Notes under the pieces: generated by a model
Told to the model about the DNA's origin: nothing
What the model saw: only the letters and a program-made list of their open reading frames with translations
Database searches by the model: none
Source of the DNA: Ruminococcus sp.
GTDB taxonomy: Bacteria > Bacillota > Clostridia > Oscillospirales > Ruminococcaceae
Reading direction: 5' to 3'
DNA: 6,172 bases
Assembly: GCA_003446315.1 (NCBI GenBank)
Contig: DMBA01000061.1
Span: 1 to 6,172, forward strand
Translations under genes and position numbers: made by a program
Part shown: positions 1 through 6,172 of the stretch, one piece after another
Layout: each line of letters begins with the position of its first letter
How positions within the stretch are numbered: position 1 is the first letter of the stretch

Positions 1-2276
<2,276 letters not shown>

Positions 2277-5051
2277 TTATGCCGCCTTCAGTAAGAATTT
2301 TGAGAGTGCTGCGATTTCTTCATTGAACATCGCAGGCTGTGTAAATGCACGGATGCCCTGCCGCCAGAGGTCTGCGTCGATCTCGTTGAGATCAGCCGCC
2401 GTAACCGCGCCCTGCATGATGACAAAATCCGCGATCTGCTTCATGATCTCGGTCTGCTCATCGGTCAGGCTGCGCTGCGTCTGGCCGCAGTACAGGTGGA
2501 ATTTCTGCGCATAGCCGGTAATCAGGCTGGTCAGGCGCGGATTTTTGCCGTAGGCATACCGCACGATCTGGATTAGATTCGTCAGCGCCTTTGCGTTGCT
2601 TCCGGAGTCCAGTTCATCGACATTGCCGCTGTCATCCAGCGTTTTATAGTTCTTCCAGATCTGCTCCACACCGAACTGTCTGCTTTCGGTCAGCAGACGG
2701 TCGCGCAGTTCCGTCAGCATGGAATGCGTAATCAGCGTATCTTCTGCATTATAGATGATGCGCAGCGCCTCGATGCTGTCCTTGTGTTCATCGAGATAAC
2801 GCTCAAAGTTTTCGATATAACCTTTCGCGTCCTCTTTGGAGAATCCCGCATAAATCAGCGTGTCGGGGTCTTCCTCCGTCGTGACATAGTAGCCCTTTTG
2901 CAGTTCCAGCAGCATTTTCCGCGCCGGAACATTGCTGATGAGGTCATCAATCAACGCCATACGGACAGAGTTGTCCTCAGACGGGCTGAAATACGGCGGA
3001 AGATTACCGTTCTCATACGCATTCTGTATATTGTCAGCGATTGTGCGCGGGGAGAAGCCGAATTGCGCGATGTACTCTTCCAGATGCTTGCCGAACAGCC
3101 GGTTATACTCATACCGGTTGTGGATGCGCGAGCAATAGTCCCGCAGCAGCAACAGGTTGTCATCGCTCAGCTCGTTATGTGCCAAATGTTCAAGCAGTTG
3201 TTCCAGCGAGAGCAATCGCTGAACCGGTCCCGGAGCGGGCCGCGGAATCAGCTTGTCATGCTCCGTGACACCGATCGCATCCACGATGTAATAGCTGTCT
3301 TTTCTGTCCGCATTCGGCGTGACTTCTTTCAGCTTGTCCTCTGTGATACAGCGGCAGCCGCGCCCCTTCATCTGCGTATAGAGCACATCAGAGCGCACAT
3401 CCTTCATGAATAGCACGATTTCCAGCGGCTTGACATCTGTTCCGGTCGCCACAAGCGTGACCGTTACCGCGATACGGAAATCCTTTTTCGTCCGCAGATC
3501 GCGGATCAGCGCATTGGAATCGCCCGCAGAATAGGTGATCTTCTGCACAAAATGTTCCGGCACTTCTCCGCCGTCAAACACCTCGCCGAATACATCCTTG
3601 ACCGCTTCGACGATCTCAGTTGCGTGGTTGTCATCCTTCGCAAAGATCAGCGTTTTCGGGATATAAGCCCAGTTCTTTTCGCGCTCCGGATACAGATCCG
3701 TATAGATCGCGTCCCGGAATGCAGTCAGCACCTTCCGGATCTGCTGCCGGTTGATGACAGAACGATCCAGATCCATTGTGCCGTAATCGGTCTGCTGTGA
3801 TGCGGTATAGGTTTGTGATTCACCGGTTTTGCGTTTTGTTTCGGTTACTGTCGTGCCGGAATCAATCGCGCCGCCGTGCTCGGTAATCTCCGTCGCGATC
3901 CGGTACACACGCGCAGGCACATTGACGCCGTCCACCACAGATTTCTCATAGCCGTAGTTCTCAACGATATTCTGATCAAAGAAAGCATAGGCTTCGGGTG
4001 TCGGCGTAGCAGTCAGACCGAGAATATGTGCATCGGTGAAGTAGTCGAGTACTGCTTTCCACTTGCCGTAGATGGAGCGATGGCATTCATCGACGATAAT
4101 CAGCTGGAAGTAATCCGGCGGTATCCGCAGATCATCGCCGAGCTGTACGGTCACATCCTGCTCTTTCTCCGATTCCTGTGCGGTTTTCTCATCTTCCGCA
4201 TCTTCGCTGGCTTCACTCAGCGTCTGACCTGTCATGATTGCAAATAGCTTCTGAATCGTGGAGATCACGATATCCGCTTTCAGATCATCTTCTTTTTTCA
4301 GTCGGGAGATCTGATAGAGCTTGTTCATCTCTTTCTTGTTCTCTGTCATGGAGAACTGGCTGAATTCACCCTCGGTCTGCCGGGCAAGGTTATTGCGGTC
4401 CACAAGGAACAGAACACGTTTCGTCTTCGTATAGGTCAGCAGTCTGTAGCAGGCAAGGCAGGCGAGATAAGTCTTGCCCGATCCAGTTGCTAATACGAAA
4501 AGGCTGCGCTTTTTTCCCAGCTTCAGTGAACGCTCAAAGCCCAGTTCAGCGCGGTACTGACAGTTACGGAGCGTCTGTTGATCCAGTCGAGGCAAAGCAC
4601 CGTAGGCAGAAGTGCGCCCTATCAGCTTCAGCATTTCTTTCGGAGAATGCATCTTTGATAGCTCTGCATATTCGGTATCACCTGCCAGCAGATTCTTGAA
4701 AAGGAGAGTATCACCGTTTGAGAGGTATACCAGAGGGATCATGCCGTCAACCCATGTGCCGTACCAATCCTGCGGATGCTGCGCATATGCTTCTGCTTGA
4801 TCTGCAACATCATCGCCAAGCGGATTCTCCGCACGCTTTGCTTCCAGAACGGCAATGACCTTATCTTCAACAAAGAACAGATAATCACTCTCGGTGTTGT
4901 CACTCATCAGTCCCTCGCATATGGCAGATGTCGTTGCTGGCACATATTCGTCCCTCGAAACAACATACCAACCGGACTTTTTCAGAAAGGAATCAATCTT
5001 CTGACGCGCTTTTTGTTCGGGTTTTTGGTGAGCTTTTCCTTCCTGGTTCAT
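2277..5051 (-). CDS. hsdR: Type I restriction endonuclease subunit HsdR (nuclease plus SF2 translocase)
   Basis: This is the restriction subunit; it joins the HsdM/HsdS methyltransferase, pumps unmodified DNA using ATP and cleaves far from the site. The protein is 924 residues. A PD-(D/E)xK nuclease is at the N-terminus: D56, E70 and K72 (LEAKR), followed by a QxxxY motif at Q85-Y89. The SF2 motor follows: Walker A ATGSGKT (188-194), DECH (321-324), TATP (347-350), VATGTDV (534-540) and QMKGRGCR (560-567). An acidic, low-complexity insert rich in E, D, S and A (about 279-300) sits between Walker A and DECH. The C-terminal third looks like the EcoEI-type HsdR C-terminal domain, which binds the methyltransferase; I assign this by overall resemblance only. 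All catalytic motifs are intact. The ATG at 5051 has a strong AAGGGAGG site 6 nt upstream. The 5' end is less G+C-rich (about 42% in 4861-4920 and 4981-5040) than the middle (about 58% in 3421-3480). Confidence 0.97.
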   Translation of the reverse strand: MNQEGKAHQKPEQKARQKIDSFLKKSGWYVVSRDEYVPATTSAICEGLMSDNTESDYLFFVEDKVIAVLEAKRAENPLGDDVADQAEAYAQHPQDWYGTWVDGMIPLVYLSNGDTLLFKNLLAGDTEYAELSKMHSPKEMLKLIGRTSAYGALPRLDQQTLRNCQYRAELGFERSLKLGKKRSLFVLATGSGKTYLACLACYRLLTYTKTKRVLFLVDRNNLARQTEGEFSQFSMTENKKEMNKLYQISRLKKEDDLKADIVISTIQKLFAIMTGQTLSEASEDAEDEKTAQESEKEQDVTVQLGDDLRIPPDYFQLIIVDECHRSIYGKWKAVLDYFTDAHILGLTATPTPEAYAFFDQNIVENYGYEKSVVDGVNVPARVYRIATEITEHGGAIDSGTTVTETKRKTGESQTYTASQQTDYGTMDLDRSVINRQQIRKVLTAFRDAIYTDLYPEREKNWAYIPKTLIFAKDDNHATEIVEAVKDVFGEVFDGGEVPEHFVQKITYSAGDSNALIRDLRTKKDFRIAVTVTLVATGTDVKPLEIVLFMKDVRSDVLYTQMKGRGCRCITEDKLKEVTPNADRKDSYYIVDAIGVTEHDKLIPRPAPGPVQRLLSLEQLLEHLAHNELSDDNLLLLRDYCSRIHNRYEYNRLFGKHLEEYIAQFGFSPRTIADNIQNAYENGNLPPYFSPSEDNSVRMALIDDLISNVPARKMLLELQKGYYVTTEEDPDTLIYAGFSKEDAKGYIENFERYLDEHKDSIEALRIIYNAEDTLITHSMLTELRDRLLTESRQFGVEQIWKNYKTLDDSGNVDELDSGSNAKALTNLIQIVRYAYGKNPRLTSLITGYAQKFHLYCGQTQRSLTDEQTEIMKQIADFVIMQGAVTAADLNEIDADLWRQGIRAFTQPAMFNEEIAALSKFLLKAA

Positions 5052-5057
5052 GACAGT

Positions 5058-5065
5058 CCTCCCTT
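5058..5065 (-). promoter_or_regulatory. Ribosome binding site of hsdR
   Basis: AAGGGAGG sits 6 nt before the ATG at 5051-5049. This near-consensus Shine-Dalgarno sequence supports the chosen start of HsdR. Confidence 0.85.
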
Positions 5066-5069
5066 CAAC

Positions 5070-5120
5070 TAATATGGTGGGCTATTCACTGAAATCTTAT
5101 TATTCTATTATACCATATTA
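5070..5120. repeat. 9-bp inverted repeat straddling the hsdR start-of-transcription region
   Basis: TAATATGGT at 5070-5078 is a perfect inverted match to ACCATATTA at 5112-5120, with 33 bp between them. The distal arm covers the spacer and the last base of the hsdR -10; the proximal arm lies in the leader just before the ribosome site. Because one arm is upstream of the expected transcription start, this is more likely a pair of protein sites than an RNA hairpin. Both arms are AT-rich, so chance is possible. Confidence 0.35.
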
Positions 5121-5135
5121 ACATTGAAAGTGCAA
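5107..5135 (-). promoter_or_regulatory. Promoter of the hsdRMS operon
   Basis: On the minus strand, TTGCAC (5135-5130) is followed by a 17-bp spacer and a perfect TATAAT (5112-5107). A TG one base upstream of the -10 (TGGTATAAT) makes it an extended -10 promoter. Transcription would start near 5100, giving a leader of about 50 nt before the hsdR ATG. No other comparable promoter is seen before hsdM or hsdS, so all three genes probably share this one. Confidence 0.8.
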
Positions 5136-5140
5136 TACAT

Positions 5141-5155
5141 CAAAGAAGATCTTTG
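5141..5155. repeat. Short palindrome next to the hsdR -35
   Basis: CAAAGA, a 3-bp spacer (AGA) and TCTTTG form a perfect 6-bp inverted repeat. It ends 5 bp upstream of the hsdR -35 (5130-5135), a position where an activator or repressor could bind. No regulator gene is visible in the window. Confidence 0.4.
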
Positions 5156-5197
5156 TTCAGGTACCGATTCTCAATTCGTTCGATATATCTTATAGAA

Positions 5198-5226
5198 CAC
5201 CGCCCGTTCTGGGCGGTGCTTTCTTC
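5198..5226 (+). terminator. Rho-independent-type terminator hairpin, possibly bidirectional
   Basis: CACCGCCC (5198-5205) and GGGCGGTG (5211-5218) form a perfect 8-bp G+C-rich stem with a 5-nt loop GTTCT, followed on the plus strand by CTTTCTTC. On the minus strand the stem is followed by TTCTAT, so it could work both ways. No gene ends just before it on either strand: it lies between the two divergent promoters. It may insulate them, or be left over from a lost gene. AGAAC (5194-5198) is complementary to the loop GTTCT, so an alternative weaker pairing is also possible. Confidence 0.75.
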
Positions 5227-5272
5227 ATATCAAGCGGCGAGACTTATTGCTGCTCTTATAAACAAATCCATG

Positions 5273-5301
5273 TTGACATCTAATGGTTTTACGGGTATAA
5301 T
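5273..5301 (+). promoter_or_regulatory. Consensus promoter of the HEMIH-protein gene
   Basis: TTGACA (5273-5278), a 17-bp spacer and TATAAT (5296-5301) match the vegetative sigma-factor consensus at every position. The start of transcription would be near 5308, leaving a leader of about 103 nt. It faces away from the hsd promoter and lies downstream of the terminator hairpin, so the gene is an independent unit. Confidence 0.88.
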
Positions 5302-5309
5302 ATATTATA
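5296..5309. repeat. 14-bp perfect palindrome over the -10 and start site
   Basis: TATAATATATTATA reads the same on both strands and covers the entire -10 hexamer and the predicted start of transcription. It could be an operator for a dimeric repressor. It also places a TATAAT on the minus strand (5304-5309), but no convincing -35 is found at 16-18 bp spacing, so I do not call a second promoter. All positions are A or T, which raises the odds of chance. Confidence 0.4.
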
Positions 5310-5332
5310 GACAGCTTAATTCATGACATTCA

Positions 5333-5387
5333 GTTTTAACAATTTGAGGGCATATATTTGAAAGCCCAAAACAGTAAGTATATTACT
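5333..5387 (+). promoter_or_regulatory. Leader with two small hairpins upstream of the HEMIH-protein gene
   Basis: GGGC (5348-5351) can pair with GCCC (5364-5367), and GTTTT (5333-5337) with AAAAC (5368-5372), giving a bulged stem. Just downstream, AGTAA (5373-5377) and TTACT (5383-5387) form a 5-bp stem around GTATA, ending 6 nt before the AGAGAGGA ribosome site. No known riboswitch or attenuator is recognised; the structures are weak. Confidence 0.25.
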
Positions 5388-5410
5388 TTATAAGAGAGGA
5401 AGTGTATACC

Positions 5411-6037
5411 ATGTCAGCCATTTATCGAACTGATGTCCTATGGGACGAATGGCATGATCAACAGGCAACATCAGATGAAAAAGAAATATACGATCTCATC
5501 TGGCAGCACAGACATCTCTTTGATGATTTGACACTTCAGGAAGGACCTTTTACTTTTTCTATTTTTGAAGATTATGATAAGCCAGACTTACAGCCATTTT
5601 TTCATAATCTGATAGTTTGTGTCGCTGAATTAAAGAATCCTAATTTGTTGGCAAGTTATAATTCAAGAGATCATATTATCACAGTTTCTCCCCAAGCCCA
5701 AACAGAAGAATACTGTTTTCTCCACGAAATGATCCACATGTTTGACAAAACATATGATGACATATATGGACTAAGAGATGCAGTCCGATGGAGATTGTAT
5801 TATAATTTACAAGACAAGATCAATGGATTGGATCGAGCAATTCTTGACTTTACTAAAATAAGATCATTAAGAGGTATTAATCGACGTCCCGAGAATCCGA
5901 ATCTTTTTCAACAGAAGCACGACACATTATTCCTGTTAAAAAGCTTTGATTTAGATATGCAAATGGGTTATCCATTTGGAACTGTTCTAGGATATGGCTA
6001 TGCTGAAAAATTCAAATATCTTGAGAAAGTTGAATAA
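5411..6037 (+). CDS. Uncharacterised protein with an HExxH (HEMIH) zinc-metallopeptidase-like motif
   Basis: This encodes 208 residues with no signal peptide or membrane segment, so it is probably cytoplasmic. HEMIH is at 105-109, in FLHEMIHMFDKTYDD. Before it comes a likely beta strand (DHIITVS, 87-93) and a helix start (TEEYC), the usual strand-then-active-site-helix order of small zincins such as SprT-like and ImmA/IrrE-like proteins. The third metal ligand is not obvious; D112, D116, D117 and D123 are candidates. The metzincin HExxHxxGxxH pattern is absent. I cannot assign a family, and no XRE-type partner gene is visible. The ATG at 5411 is preferred to GTG at 5402, because the AGAGAGGA ribosome site (5393-5400) is only 1 nt from the GTG but 10 nt from the ATG. 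G+C in three sampled stretches is about 30-40%, much lower than in hsdM and most of hsdR, so its origin may differ. A role in defence or regulation is speculation from position alone. Confidence 0.85.
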   Translation: MSAIYRTDVLWDEWHDQQATSDEKEIYDLIWQHRHLFDDLTLQEGPFTFSIFEDYDKPDLQPFFHNLIVCVAELKNPNLLASYNSRDHIITVSPQAQTEEYCFLHEMIHMFDKTYDDIYGLRDAVRWRLYYNLQDKINGLDRAILDFTKIRSLRGINRRPENPNLFQQKHDTLFLLKSFDLDMQMGYPFGTVLGYGYAEKFKYLEKVE

Positions 6038-6141
6038 GACTTTGGCTCAAAAGCACCTGGGAATTGGAAACGCTTATCGTTCCCATTAAAAGTGACAACC
6101 ATCACAGATGGAATATGGTTTTGCGGAGATACTTCACATAT
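5998..6141 (-). pseudogene. Possible remnant of a gene 3' end, convergent with the HEMIH-protein gene
   Basis: Between a TGA at 6144-6142 and a TAG at 6000-5998 the minus strand has a 47-codon open frame containing VMVVTFNGNDKRFQFPGAF (about 6105-6049). It resembles a C-terminal motif I recall from several Firmicute proteins, of the form V-x-F-x-G-x-x-K-x-F-x-F-P-x-A-F followed by GFL. Here the expected GFL is missing: after GAFE the frame runs into the antisense of the HEMIH gene. There is no good start signal. The rest of 6038-6172 shows no confident gene on either strand. The family resemblance is from memory and unverified. Confidence 0.25.
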
Positions 6142-6172
6142 TCAGTCATCCTGCTTGTATGTCTGCTTCTTC

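Noticed and set aside
2724..3413. Plus-strand open frame of 229 codons opposite hsdR
   Set aside because: It lies opposite the conserved C-terminal part and motif VI of HsdR; the composition is that of a shadow frame. The same applies to the frames at 3552-3800 and 3876-4247.
5402..5410. GTG start for the HEMIH protein (three extra residues)
   Set aside because: The ribosome site ends 1 nt before this GTG, too close for initiation; the ATG at 5411 has workable spacing.
6059..6084. GGGAA/TTCCC inverted repeat as a terminator for the HEMIH gene
   Set aside because: The stem is only 5 bp with a 16-nt loop and no T run follows on either strand.
6038..6172. In-frame open stretch of 45 codons after the TAA of the HEMIH gene, suggesting readthrough or a premature stop
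   Set aside because: Another plus frame is open over the same bases, so openness over this length is not informative; no conserved motif was seen, and the minus-strand reading looks more protein-like.
6115..6172. Possible start of a secreted or membrane protein (MVLRRYFTYSVILLV) at the right edge
   Set aside because: The ribosome site is poor, only 19 codons are visible, and a second frame starting at 6108 is equally open. It cannot be supported without sequence to the right.

Overview
The window carries a Type I restriction-modification operon on the minus strand and one divergently transcribed gene on the plus strand. The operon reads hsdR, hsdM, hsdS; hsdS runs off the left edge. The plus-strand gene encodes a 208-residue protein with a zinc-metallopeptidase-like HEMIH motif. 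Strong AGGAGG-type ribosome binding sites, near-perfect sigma-70/sigma-A promoters, an AT-rich right flank and the general look of the proteins suggest a Gram-positive Firmicute, probably a gut-type Clostridia member. That placement is inference; the window has no rRNA or other marker gene.

Layout: 1-865 (minus) is the first 288 codons of hsdS: N-terminal repeat, first target-recognition domain (TRD1), central conserved helix, and the start of a second copy of the N-terminal repeat. 858-2273 (minus) is hsdM. 2277-5051 (minus) is hsdR. 5052-5410 is a 359-bp divergent control region. It holds a strong promoter for hsdRMS, two inverted repeats near that promoter, a bidirectional-looking hairpin terminator, and a consensus TTGACA-17-TATAAT promoter facing right whose -10 lies in a 14-bp palindrome. 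5411-6037 (plus) is the HEMIH protein. 6038-6172 holds no confident gene, but the minus strand has a short stretch that reads like a broken protein C-terminus.

How they work together: HsdM (two copies) and HsdS form the methyltransferase that marks host target sites. With HsdR added, the complex translocates and cuts unmodified DNA. The genes are tightly coupled (3-bp gap between hsdR and hsdM, 8-bp overlap between hsdM and hsdS), and hsdS starts with TTG. The HEMIH gene has its own promoter, and no functional link to the Type I system is shown by sequence, only its position.

The most striking structure is the mosaic composition of hsdS. By hand count 241-720 (most of TRD1) is about 38% G+C, while sampled flanking hsdS and hsdM stretches are about 55-65%. 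The AT-rich block lies between two in-frame direct repeats exactly 741 bp (247 codons) apart, which is what an exchangeable TRD cassette would look like.
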